Assembly: GCF_015714725.1 (NCBI RefSeq)
Contig: NZ_WBKM01000024.1
Coordinates: forward strand, 1 to 37,066
Length of the DNA stretch: 37,066 bases
Reading direction: 5' to 3'
Source of the DNA: Nostoc sp. WHI
Lineage (GTDB): Bacteria > Cyanobacteriota > Cyanobacteriia > Cyanobacteriales > Nostocaceae
The position numbers were made by a program, and so were the translations under genes. Positions 24,911 to 33,102 of this stretch are shown piece after piece; the first letter of the stretch is position 1, and each line of letters opens with the position of its first letter. The notes under the pieces are model-generated. The model ran no database searches. It saw nothing but the letters and a program-made list of their open reading frames with translations, and was not told where the DNA came from.

Positions 24911-27900
24911 TTACTTTGGCCAAGTATAAGTTGATTGCTTTACTTTTTCATAATTAGTATCTAAATCAGGTTCTAGCATTAAAATTGCAGCAATCCGTCG
25001 TGCAATGTTTGTCACCTCACGGACTTCTTCAACTTTTAGCGGACGACCCAATAAAGGTTTTTCACGGTAACTGAGCCATTTCTTGATAACCTGATACCCG
25101 CCGATTGTATAGTCCCAAACTCTGGCAGGAATGTTTTTCCAGTAGGCAATGTCATTTAGGTAAATGTCACAGGTATCTTTATCAAGCTGGTGAATGGCTT
25201 CACCCATTGCGTTTTTTTCTTCAGGGGTATATTGGCGTTCTGTGAGTCTGCCTCTTCCAGGCATGGTGACATTATTTTGACCCGCATGACCCCAACCTGC
25301 CGTGAGAGCAAAGTCCTTTTCTGGGTTCCAGTTGCCTTCACTAACACGAGAAATTACCGCTATTGCTTTTAATTCAGAACGAATGTTTCCCGAAGTGACA
25401 CCTGTAACTGAACTTTCGGGATCTAGCAAAGCAGCTACTCGACGACCTAGTTCTGCTGAAGCAATTAGGGTTTCTCGATTCTCAGGTAGTGGAACACGCG
25501 CCCAGTCTTGTCGCAATGCCCCATCATTTTCAATTTGATAGTTCGGTGCATGGAGAATTGAGAAAACGTGATAAAAAAGATGCTCTGCATCCGCAACAGA
25601 ACCAATGCTTCTCAAATACTCAAGTGCAGCATCAGAGATGTTTAAATTAACACCAGTCTCTAATCTGCGTTCATCATTAAAAAATAAATCAAGTTTTTTT
25701 GGATCAGGTTTGAGAAATAATGGTATGCAGCTTGCACCTCGATCCATCAAATCTGTACATCCGAGACTACAGATTATTTGCGGTTTCGACCATTCACGTC
25801 TAGGTTTTTGCTGGGATAAAATCCACAAATTAGTATCAAATGTTTGTGAAAAATAAGTTGTTCTTTTTTCATCTAGAAGTTTTGTTTCAGGTTCCCAATA
25901 AATCCAGCGTATATCAAATGGGCGATAACAATAACGAATAATTTTATCGGGCAAAAAACCTCTATTTACAAGATACGAGCGTACAGCATCAGGATCAAAT
26001 CGTCCCGTTTTTTGCATTGCTTTAGGGACTTCATTTAAAATGTGTTTGTTACTGACTGAAGGATCAAAATATCGCTTCATCCTTGCAATTAGAGTTTCTT
26101 TATCAAGATCAACTACTAAATCATCACGGGCAGTCATAACACCAGGAAAGAATGTCGAAAAAATCTCTGTTAATAACGGATATTCAGGATATTCATCATT
26201 AAATTTTCTTGGCTTGAAGGGTAAACTAAGTCCTAAAGAAGGCTTTATTGTCTGATATAAGCTCTGTTTTTGATTGGATAATGTTTCTAATAATTGTAGT
26301 CTCTTTGATATACCCCACATATTTTGGAAAAGAATCTTCTGTGTTTCTGTATGCTCTTCTTTGCGAACTAATAAAGCTATAGCTGTTCCGACTTGAATTC
26401 CTTCTTTATTCCACTCAGTTGAAAAGACACTGGGATCTGGTTTACCTTCAGGTGTTAACTTCCCTGTTGCATATTTATCACCGTTTAAGCAGTCAATCCA
26501 AATCTGATCGAATACATTCAGGTAGCGTTCACGCATTCCAGGATAAGACAAGTCATCAAGCCAAGAGTAGTTAGAAATGAAGCAAATTACCCCTTTCCCT
26601 GTCTGCTCAACAATTCGTCTCTCAGCCATTCTGAAAAAACGAACATAAAGTTCATTAAGTCCTTGTCCTTTTGGTGCTGGAGCTTTCACAGTTTTACGAT
26701 AAGCATTTGATAAATCTCTTTCCTCACCAATCGCTACACCAGCGAAACCGTTGTAGGGAGGATTTCCCAGAATCACCAAAATTGGTTTTTCGCGCTTCAC
26801 TTTCTCTGCTGCATCCCGTTCTTCTTCCAATTCGGGAAACAATAGCATTTGCTTCAACTCTTGGGGCGATTCCCAACCTGTCAACGCATTTGTGAGATAG
26901 ACTCCAACCCGTTCTTTCTCATCTACTAACGGCACACCCAAATTTTGCAATAACAATCCTAACTGCAAGTGCGCCACCACAAATGGAGCCGTGAGAAGTT
27001 CAAAACCAAACACTCGGTTAATAGCGGCTTTCTTCAAATCAAAACCAATCAGCGAATCCATCCCTTTTTCTTGCAATGTGGTATGAATCCGTTTGATCAC
27101 CTCTACCAAATATGCTCCCGTCCCACAACAGGGATCGAGAATGTATACGTTCTCATTTGCTAATCCATCCTCAATTCCTAATTCTTCCCGCAACACTGTA
27201 TCTACACGAGCAACCATATATTCCACAATCTCTGGTGGCGTATACCAAACCCCCAACTCCTTTCGCAATTCTGGATCGAATGCTTGCAGGAACGGCTCAT
27301 AGAAATACTGAACTGCTTGCCCCTCATCAAATTTTGAGAAAAACGATTCGCGGTCTACCCGATTCAGAGCGTTTCCTGTCCAATCCAACACCTCGACTAA
27401 ATCCAGTCGCCCCAAGTTTTGGGGAGTAGCCATCTTGCTAAACAGCGCCTGAATCATTGGCACTCGCAAATACCAAACTGCCGTGCGCCAATCAAACTTA
27501 CCCTGTTCGCCTTGCTTGTGCCACAACACCCAAGCTGAAAAAATGCCATAGAACAGTGTTTGAATTAGCGTGGATTTAAAGAAACGTTCTCCTTTCTCCT
27601 CATTAAAACCGATACCCAGTGCTTCCTCTAAGGCTTTGCGAACATTAGCTAGAGTAGGCAAATCCGTTTTTTCAATTCGTGCTTTTGCATCCCTAGCGTA
27701 AGAAGCTAAAAACCAAGCTACATCCTGTGGTGAGGTAATTGTTGCAGCATGAAGCATTACCCGCTTTAAATACTCAGCGAACTGTTCCCCTTGTTCTTCT
27801 GCAACTTTTCTTGGATTCGCCGCCTTCGCCCAAAAATCCGTTTCATTCTCCGCAAGACGATAAGTTTCCAACTTGAGTGGCTGACCTTTTGCATCCCGAC

Positions 27901-28282
27901 CAACGAGCAAAAAATCTCGATAGTTTGTTACCAAGACCTGACCATACCGTTCCCAATATTTAGAAACCTGCTTGCTGTCTGCAATTACCCAGGTATCATC
28001 TCCTGTGCCTTTAATCTCAATCACCCCTCGCTCAGGATTCTCTGGATTCACGGGTTCATTCTCTGACTGACGCTGAAACTGTCGAGCAGTGAACAACCCA
28101 CCATCTGGCATTCCTGCACCCCGATTTTTCAACTGCATGACACAGCGAATCTTCGGTTTCAAGTCTTTCCCTAAACTATTAAACAACCGCTCCAGCGCAC
28201 CGTAATAGGAAGTTTCTTTAACCGCAGCACCTGTAGACCGAATATCACGCAGTTCTTGGAGGTAGGTTTCTAAGGGATTCAT
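24911..28282 (-). CDS. Large single-chain restriction-modification enzyme (type ISP/IIG-like)
   Basis: An 1,123-residue protein combining cleavage and methylation. The N-terminus has a PD-(D/E)xK-like site (PD59-60 in AGMPDGGLF, then E89 and K91 in GVIEIKG). The N6-adenine methyltransferase core follows, with SAM motif DPCCGTGAYLVE near residue 380 and the catalytic NPPY in LGNPPYNGF near 507. The C-terminal third (RVWDYTIGGYQVIKKWL near the end) matches the specificity region of type ISP-related enzymes. No helicase motifs are seen between the nuclease and methylase, so unlike true type ISP enzymes it should not translocate; type IIG-like cleavage is expected. It is the main gene of the island and probably a phage-defence system. 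Recognition sequence cannot be predicted by eye. Confidence 0.9.
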   Translation of the reverse strand: MNPLETYLQELRDIRSTGAAVKETSYYGALERLFNSLGKDLKPKIRCVMQLKNRGAGMPDGGLFTARQFQRQSENEPVNPENPERGVIEIKGTGDDTWVIADSKQVSKYWERYGQVLVTNYRDFLLVGRDAKGQPLKLETYRLAENETDFWAKAANPRKVAEEQGEQFAEYLKRVMLHAATITSPQDVAWFLASYARDAKARIEKTDLPTLANVRKALEEALGIGFNEEKGERFFKSTLIQTLFYGIFSAWVLWHKQGEQGKFDWRTAVWYLRVPMIQALFSKMATPQNLGRLDLVEVLDWTGNALNRVDRESFFSKFDEGQAVQYFYEPFLQAFDPELRKELGVWYTPPEIVEYMVARVDTVLREELGIEDGLANENVYILDPCCGTGAYLVEVIKRIHTTLQEKGMDSLIGFDLKKAAINRVFGFELLTAPFVVAHLQLGLLLQNLGVPLVDEKERVGVYLTNALTGWESPQELKQMLLFPELEEERDAAEKVKREKPILVILGNPPYNGFAGVAIGEERDLSNAYRKTVKAPAPKGQGLNELYVRFFRMAERRIVEQTGKGVICFISNYSWLDDLSYPGMRERYLNVFDQIWIDCLNGDKYATGKLTPEGKPDPSVFSTEWNKEGIQVGTAIALLVRKEEHTETQKILFQNMWGISKRLQLLETLSNQKQSLYQTIKPSLGLSLPFKPRKFNDEYPEYPLLTEIFSTFFPGVMTARDDLVVDLDKETLIARMKRYFDPSVSNKHILNEVPKAMQKTGRFDPDAVRSYLVNRGFLPDKIIRYCYRPFDIRWIYWEPETKLLDEKRTTYFSQTFDTNLWILSQQKPRREWSKPQIICSLGCTDLMDRGASCIPLFLKPDPKKLDLFFNDERRLETGVNLNISDAALEYLRSIGSVADAEHLFYHVFSILHAPNYQIENDGALRQDWARVPLPENRETLIASAELGRRVAALLDPESSVTGVTSGNIRSELKAIAVISRVSEGNWNPEKDFALTAGWGHAGQNNVTMPGRGRLTERQYTPEEKNAMGEAIHQLDKDTCDIYLNDIAYWKNIPARVWDYTIGGYQVIKKWLSYREKPLLGRPLKVEEVREVTNIARRIAAILMLEPDLDTNYEKVKQSTYTWPK

Positions 28283-28404
28283 TAGTGTATCTCTTTGCTT
28301 GCCATACTGGAAGCTCTATAATTAGAGGCTAATTCTCAGGATGCCCCTTTCACAGTATTTATACACAATCTCCTGTAAATAAACCTTTAAATATGAAGCT
28401 TCTA

Positions 28405-28530
28405 CTAAATTTCTTAGCTTCGACTCCTGAAATATTACGACTTTAGCTCAAATTTCAGACTGCTGAACCTCAAACTTCGACCTTTTACTCAAACGTTGAC
28501 CTTCTGAACTCGCAATAAAGTTCGGATAAG
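28405..28530. repeat. Degenerate copies of the 42-bp repeat
   Basis: The pattern CTCGAA/ACTTTCGACC-like 'tttactc' blocks recurs in worn form between the restriction-modification gene and the inverted repeat pair. A similar worn trace lies at about 24385-24425. These suggest old array expansions in the island. Confidence 0.5.
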
Positions 28531-28534
28531 ACTT

Positions 28535-28616
28535 GATCCCCCCAACCCCCCTTAAAAAGGGGGGCTAAGAATTGCTTGCTCTATTTCCCCCTTTTTAAGG
28601 GGGATTAAGGGGGATC
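28535..28616. repeat. Gene-less inverted G/C-rich repeat pair, copy B
   Basis: GATCCCCCC-AA-CCCCCCTTAAAAA then GGGGGG (28535-28564) and its inverted partner (28587-28616, ending GGGGGATC) are separated by 22 bp. They match the repeats around the DUF559 gene but hold no gene, as a non-autonomous derivative would. Confidence 0.85.
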
Positions 28617-28650
28617 TTTAGGGACTATGCACCTTAACCGAACCGTATTG

Positions 28651-28883
28651 TCTGAACTCGGAAGGCCGAGCTTTTTACTCGAACGTTGAGCCTCTGAACT
28701 CGGAACTCCGACCTTTTTACTCGAACGTTGAGCCTCTGAACTCGGAAGTCCGAGCTTTTAACTCGGACGTTGAGCCTCTGAACTCGGAACGCCGAGCTTT
28801 TAACTCGAACGTTGAGCCTTTAAACTCGGAACGCCGAGCTTTTAGCTCGAACGTTGAGCCTTTGAACTCGGAACGCCGAGCTA
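28651..28883. repeat. 42-bp tandem repeat array, right
   Basis: About five and a half 42-bp units starting TTGAGCCT (phase positions 28686, 28728, 28770, 28812, 28854), each with a CTCGGA-type palindrome. It ends 4 bp before the stop codon of the next minus-strand gene, so its hairpins could end that transcript. Same family as the array at 23392. Confidence 0.9.
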
Positions 28884-28887
28884 TTTT

Positions 28888-29361
28888 CTACAACGCTGCC
28901 TTTTCAGATTTGGCCTTTGCAGTTTTACGAGCAAACCGTTCCCCCATTTCCACAACCATTGCATCTAAACCCGCCCCCTGTCCACTAGCTTTAGCGTAGT
29001 TATATACCTGTAACGCGGCTGCATAAGCCTCACTACCCACCGCCAGAGTTGTATCATCCACCAACTCTTGTAACTGAGTCAGTGATAGCAACACCGGATA
29101 CAACGCTTCAAATAATTGCACATCCTTCCGCATCTCTTCCAAGTCAAACGATCGCGGTAAAAACTCTGGGTTCTGCGTCGCCACCTCTAATGCTTTGCTG
29201 ACAAACGCCCGACTCTTATCTCCCATCTTGGGTAAAGTCTTGCGATCGTCGGAACTCAAATCAATCAAAAATGATAGCTTTTCTTTAATCGTGCTAATTG
29301 CTTGCAACACAACATCTTTCTCTGTTGGTGTTAGTGTTGCACTAATTCGGGTCGTAGGCAT
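28888..29361 (-). CDS. Hypothetical helical protein, 157 aa
   Basis: A mostly alpha-helical, charged, soluble protein (MPTTRISATLTPTEKDVVLQAI at the start; a basic tail ARKTAKAKSEKAAL). No enzyme motif is seen. It is conserved-looking in composition and has a single clear start at 29361. It is the first gene on the minus strand of the island, about 600 bp of repeats upstream of the restriction-modification gene, so co-transcription is uncertain. A structural or DNA-binding accessory is possible but unproven. Confidence 0.65.
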   Translation of the reverse strand: MPTTRISATLTPTEKDVVLQAISTIKEKLSFLIDLSSDDRKTLPKMGDKSRAFVSKALEVATQNPEFLPRSFDLEEMRKDVQLFEALYPVLLSLTQLQELVDDTTLAVGSEAYAAALQVYNYAKASGQGAGLDAMVVEMGERFARKTAKAKSEKAAL

Positions 29362-29475
29362 AAGAATTACTCTCTACTAAGTTTCTTAACTCTAGATTGC
29401 CCATATATAAAACCAAAATTTCCATTAGCAAAACAAAGCCTGTCATCTATTAGGGTTGCAATACCGTTCGGCTAA

Positions 29476-29561
29476 GATCCCCCCGCCTGTGGCGACCCCC
29501 TTAAAAAGGGGGTAAAAGAGATATTAATTAGCCCCCCTTTTTAAGGGAGGTTGGGGGGATC
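29476..29561. repeat. Gene-less inverted G/C-rich repeat pair, copy C
   Basis: GATCCCCCC (29476-29484) leads, after a short substituted tract, into CCCCCTTAAAAAGGGGG (29496-29512); the inverted partner is at 29532-29561 (CCCCCC, TTTTTAA, then GGGGGGATC at the end). The halves are 19 bp apart. The left half has an 11-bp GC-rich substitution (GCCTGTGGCGA). Confidence 0.8.
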
Positions 29562-29667
29562 TCCGCTCAATAAACACGTTAATGAACTGTATTGATTAGG
29601 GTTGGATGAATATAAAATCCCACATCTGACGAAAATACGTTACCTTTGCGTCAGTCCTAAATATATC

Positions 29668-29712
29668 AGCTCAAAATACGATAATCGCCCACATACTAAC
29701 TCCCAACCCAAT
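29668..29712. repeat. Right 45-bp direct repeat of the restriction island (in the 3' end of the polyferredoxin gene)
   Basis: Forty-two of 45 bases equal those at 23340-23384. It covers the stop codon and last thirteen or so codons of the cNMP/polyferredoxin gene. Confidence 0.85.
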
Positions 29713-32220
29713 CGTTGCTAAATGTTGCCAAAGAAGCGATAGCTCCGCTAACCCCTTCGGTGTACGCACTGGTTGCCTTGCAATCTTTTGCGTTAATAAT
29801 ATTGTTAACAACACTGAGAAAATTAGAGTTGCACCTTGCAAAAAAGCAATCACAGCCGGATGAGCGACTAATATCGGCAATTGTTCACCACTCAAACCAA
29901 AAGTAGCAAAGGTCACGGGTAAAATCCGCCCGCCTTCACCCAAGCCCAAACGCAAATAGTGAGCCAAGTTTCCCCCCAACACTAATGGTAGGTAGCCATA
30001 GGCAAGTTCTACAAATGATTTAGGCTTACGGTTAAAGTTGAACAGTTGAATCAAGCCATAAGCCGCAAAGGTAAAAATCCCTGGGATAATTAACACCAGC
30101 AGCGATAATCCCAAATGCTGCCAAAAAAGAGTCAAATCGAGTTGTAACCCCAACCAAGATAGCAACTCTGGTAAGCGATGCAGATATACACCACCCAACA
30201 GCAAAAATAATAATGCCACTTCATAGCTGCGGGGTACATGAGTTGTCCACAGTTCAATACCAGGGGGACGCAAGTTGAATTCGACGGAACGATGGGGACA
30301 GGCTTTGAGGCAAGTCATGCAAAGTACGCAATCTCTGTTATCTTGTAACTGCGCTGGATGGGAATATAAAGGACATCCATTAGTTTCCTGCCCTTCACCT
30401 TTTTGTGGCCCCCCTTTATAGCACTGATAAGTAGTACAAGTGGCAGAACAAATACCTTGCTGTGCCCGGAGTTCCGTCATTGAGAGTTTGGCAAATAAAC
30501 CATTCATCCCGCCGATGGGACAGAGATACCGACACCAAAACCGCCGCTCAAAAAGAGCAGAGAAAATCATCGCTCCTGCGGTAATTAATAGCAGTAAACA
30601 AGCGCTAAGGTAGGCAGTATTTTCTAAATGCCAGAGTTCTTCCCAGATGAAAATTAGGGAGAACAAACCAAACATGAACCATCCGCCCCATTTCTCAGCT
30701 TGTTCTCTCGGCCAGCGCTTGAGTTTTCGAGGCCACAGCCAAAGAGATAATTTTTGGGTAATTTCCCCGTAAATCATGAAGGGACAAACAGAACACCAGA
30801 CACGACCTAAAAAGGGAAAGAGAAATAGAAAGAAAGGCCACCACCAAGCCCAAAATAGATTTAATACGAAATTGCGATCGCGGGTTTGTGGCCCAATAAA
30901 TAACACTGCCACAATAATCGCAAAAGCCGTTGCAGTAAAGCCATAGTTAAGGCGATCGGGCCACCAGGAACTACGCAGAAACCGCCGTAAACCAGGATAG
31001 ACATTTAACAGATTCACCCGAAATCGTTTTTTCTTGGCTTCGGCTGGCCAGAAAATTTCTTCTGTTAATTCATTGGCACCCTCGGCTTGGACGATCGCTC
31101 TTTCTACCAGATTTTTCAATTCTTTGAGGTTGCCAGGGAAATCATAAGACTGTAGGCGGCGCAAAGCTTCTGGAGTGATGTGCGGTTTAGAAATGCCTCT
31201 AGATCGAGTGTAGAGACTAGTATAATATTCCACCTGTGTCTGAATATCAGTTTTCCGAACTCGTAGCGGCGGTACTTTAATGATGTGACCAATACAGCGT
31301 TCAATTGTCGGCTGAGTTTTTTCTGAAACAATGAGAATGCGTGCTTTGCTGGAACGAGCTTGGCCAGTTGGCTCTCCAGAACGACTGACGGGGGTATATG
31401 TGCCAGTTTTGAGCAACTGCGTCACGGCAGGTAATAACTCTGCTGGCAATTCTTGAATGTTGTTGAAAACTAGAGTGCCTTCCCCCAGCCATTCCAACAG
31501 TCCTGGTTTGCCACCAACGCGACCGAATAAATCTGCACCGCTAGTTTGGAGAATACCACAATTTACTTTAATAATTGGTTCTCGCCGTTTGGGAGAACCA
31601 AAATGGATCAGGGCTGCTATATTATCTTTTTCTAAACCTGGTTCCCCGAAAATATCCACTGATTTGCGATCAGCAGCAGCTTCTCTAATTTGCTCCCGCA
31701 GACGCACAGCATAGCGACTTGTACCGACAATTCCCCGTTGCGCTTTGGTAACTAAATATGGTCGTAAAGCTACAGAACGTTCTTGTTCATAACTAAGGGC
31801 AGATGTAACCTGAGCTAATTCTTGAACCAATTGGCGGGAAAAAGCCTGAGCAATTTCGGGGTATTGGGTGACTAACAAACGGAATTTCTCAGCAGGTACA
31901 ACCCATAAATGACACTCTGTTACGGTAGCAATTGTTAACAGAACTGACTCATCTAAGAGTAATTCTCTGAGATTAATTACTGAGCCGGGAAGTAACCCAT
32001 AAACTAAGGCTGGGTTGGTTTGATTGCTGCTATTGCTTTCGAGTTTACCTTCAACGAGAACGTAAAGTGCTTCTGGAGGAGTACCCTCGTTAACTAAGTT
32101 ACTTTTCTCTGGTACAACTTGTTCTTCAATAACTTGGGCGATCGCATTCAATACTTCAGGTGAGAGAATTCCTAAAGTTGTCCGTTCTTGTAGCCATGTA
32201 ACCGTTTCTGGAGATGTCAT
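29671..32220 (-). CDS. cNMP-binding / degenerate sigma54-type AAA / polyferredoxin membrane fusion protein
   Basis: An 849-residue fusion. Residues about 15-150 form a cyclic-nucleotide-binding domain. About 160-400 resemble the AAA domain of sigma54 activators, but Walker A is GEPGLEKD (Gly lost), Walker B reads VFNNI instead of LFLDE, and the sigma54-contacting GAFTGA loop is missing, so it should be catalytically dead. About 415-849 are six or more membrane helices with NapH/NosR-like motifs: WCSVCP, CRYLCPIGG, and ferredoxin-like CVLCMTCLKACPH. This suggests membrane electron transfer controlled by cNMP. The upstream ATG at 32253 is possible, but GGAG spaced 8 bp before the ATG at 32220 favours the shorter form. 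No HTH is seen. Cyanobacteria lack sigma54, so the AAA part must have another role. Confidence 0.85.
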   Translation of the reverse strand: MTSPETVTWLQERTTLGILSPEVLNAIAQVIEEQVVPEKSNLVNEGTPPEALYVLVEGKLESNSSNQTNPALVYGLLPGSVINLRELLLDESVLLTIATVTECHLWVVPAEKFRLLVTQYPEIAQAFSRQLVQELAQVTSALSYEQERSVALRPYLVTKAQRGIVGTSRYAVRLREQIREAAADRKSVDIFGEPGLEKDNIAALIHFGSPKRREPIIKVNCGILQTSGADLFGRVGGKPGLLEWLGEGTLVFNNIQELPAELLPAVTQLLKTGTYTPVSRSGEPTGQARSSKARILIVSEKTQPTIERCIGHIIKVPPLRVRKTDIQTQVEYYTSLYTRSRGISKPHITPEALRRLQSYDFPGNLKELKNLVERAIVQAEGANELTEEIFWPAEAKKKRFRVNLLNVYPGLRRFLRSSWWPDRLNYGFTATAFAIIVAVLFIGPQTRDRNFVLNLFWAWWWPFFLFLFPFLGRVWCSVCPFMIYGEITQKLSLWLWPRKLKRWPREQAEKWGGWFMFGLFSLIFIWEELWHLENTAYLSACLLLLITAGAMIFSALFERRFWCRYLCPIGGMNGLFAKLSMTELRAQQGICSATCTTYQCYKGGPQKGEGQETNGCPLYSHPAQLQDNRDCVLCMTCLKACPHRSVEFNLRPPGIELWTTHVPRSYEVALLFLLLGGVYLHRLPELLSWLGLQLDLTLFWQHLGLSLLVLIIPGIFTFAAYGLIQLFNFNRKPKSFVELAYGYLPLVLGGNLAHYLRLGLGEGGRILPVTFATFGLSGEQLPILVAHPAVIAFLQGATLIFSVLLTILLTQKIARQPVRTPKGLAELSLLWQHLATIGLGVSMWAIIVF

Positions 32221-32425
32221 ATTAAATTCTCCGTGTAGGCTGCTGTATAACAAGAATTATCCCTTGAAAGCTGGGTCAAAATATCTACGTGTGGCGATGC
32301 GTAACTAAATAATTCGTAATTAAATAGGTATAGAGCAACTTGTGCCTGTGAGTAGTATTTAACTGCTGTAACTTGTCCCAAATTGTGTGGGGCTATTGTA
32401 CATTAATATCTAAGAATTGATTGGG

Positions 32426-32469
32426 GACAAATTATGGCAATTTATCTGGACTGTGCGATCGCATCTGAA
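32426..32469 (+). repeat. Left 44-bp direct repeat (duplicated 5' end of transaldolase gene)
   Basis: Same 44 bases as 33103-33146 with only two differences. It includes the ribosome-site area, the ATG and the first twelve codons of the transaldolase-like gene. Confidence 0.9.
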
Positions 32470-32505
32470 ATTGTGCATAGGAGGTTTCATGTTGAATACC
32501 AGTAA
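32434..32505 (+). pseudogene. Truncated transaldolase start (23-codon leader) before the antitoxin
   Basis: The frame opens MAIYLDCAIASE, identical in ten of the first eleven residues to the real transaldolase-like protein (MAIYLDSAIASE), then becomes IVHRRFHVEYQ and stops at 32503-32505. It overlaps the antitoxin start at 32489, so it could couple the antitoxin's translation to the ancestral transaldolase leader. It is the abandoned 5' end left by insertion or duplication. Confidence 0.8.
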
Positions 32506-32776
32506 AGAGATTAATTCCCTCTCAAACTTTAAGCGGAACACCACAGAATTTATAGAGCAGCTACGGGAGACTGGACAGCCGATAGTCCTGACCGTTAACG
32601 GTAAAGCTGAACTTGTTGTACAGGATGTCGAGTCGTATCAGAAACTCTTAGAGGTTGTTGAAAGGGTTGAGAGCATTGAGGCGGTTAAGATGGCACTCGA
32701 AGAGATGAAAGCAGGAAAAGGAGACCCTGCTTATGAAGTATTTCAGGAGATAATGAAATCGCTGGATGAGGAATGA
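32489..32776 (+). CDS. Phd/YefM-family antitoxin
   Basis: A 95-residue type II antitoxin. The N-terminus (NSLSNFKRNTTEFIEQLRETGQPIVLTVNGKAELVV) is the Phd/YefM DNA-binding fold; the charged C-terminal helix would cover the toxin. A perfect ribosome site AGGAGG (32479-32484) is 4 bp from the ATG at 32489, so upstream start candidates are rejected. Its stop overlaps the toxin start by 4 bp (ATGA), giving translational coupling. Such antitoxins usually repress their own operon together with the toxin; the operator would be expected near 32440-32485. Confidence 0.92.
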   Translation: MLNTSKEINSLSNFKRNTTEFIEQLRETGQPIVLTVNGKAELVVQDVESYQKLLEVVERVESIEAVKMALEEMKAGKGDPAYEVFQEIMKSLDEE

Positions 32777-33087
32777 AGTACCGAGTCATTATTCTTCCAG
32801 TAGCAAAAGCTGATATCAAAGCAACAGCAAAGTGGATTCGTCAGAACGACTCACCAGAGAAGGCAAAAGTGTGGGTAAATGAAATCAATGACGCTGTTGC
32901 ATCCCTTGATACCTTCCCGGCTAGATGTGCCTTGGCTGCTATTGATGATGCCTTTGAAGAAGAAATACGGCAACTCCTTTATGGAGAGGGAAAGGCAGTA
33001 TACCGCATTCTTTTTACCATTCAAGACGAAACCGTTGTAGTGCTTCGTGTGCTTCACAGCGCACGAGATATGAATGCAGAGTTATAG
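32773..33087 (+). CDS. RelE/ParE-family toxin
   Basis: A 104-residue toxin of the RelE/ParE fold: MKYRVIILPVAKADIKATAKWI at the start, central FPARCALA, and the usual last strands YRILFTIQDETVVVLRVLHSARD. RelE members cut mRNA on the ribosome; ParE members poison gyrase. The active-site residues do not let the two be separated by eye. It is coupled to the antitoxin through a 4-bp overlap. It ends 15 bp before the right direct repeat, so the toxin-antitoxin pair is the whole content between the two 44-bp copies. Confidence 0.92.
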   Translation: MKYRVIILPVAKADIKATAKWIRQNDSPEKAKVWVNEINDAVASLDTFPARCALAAIDDAFEEEIRQLLYGEGKAVYRILFTIQDETVVVLRVLHSARDMNAEL

Positions 33088-33102
33088 CAACACCATTAAG
33101 GA

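Noticed and set aside
24911..28282. Full type ISP or DISARM-like defence system
   Set aside because: No helicase motifs between the nuclease-like and methylase domains, and no separate helicase or PLD-nuclease gene in the island.
29671..32220. Functional sigma54-dependent activator
   Set aside because: GAFTGA loop and Walker B acids are missing and cyanobacteria have no sigma54.
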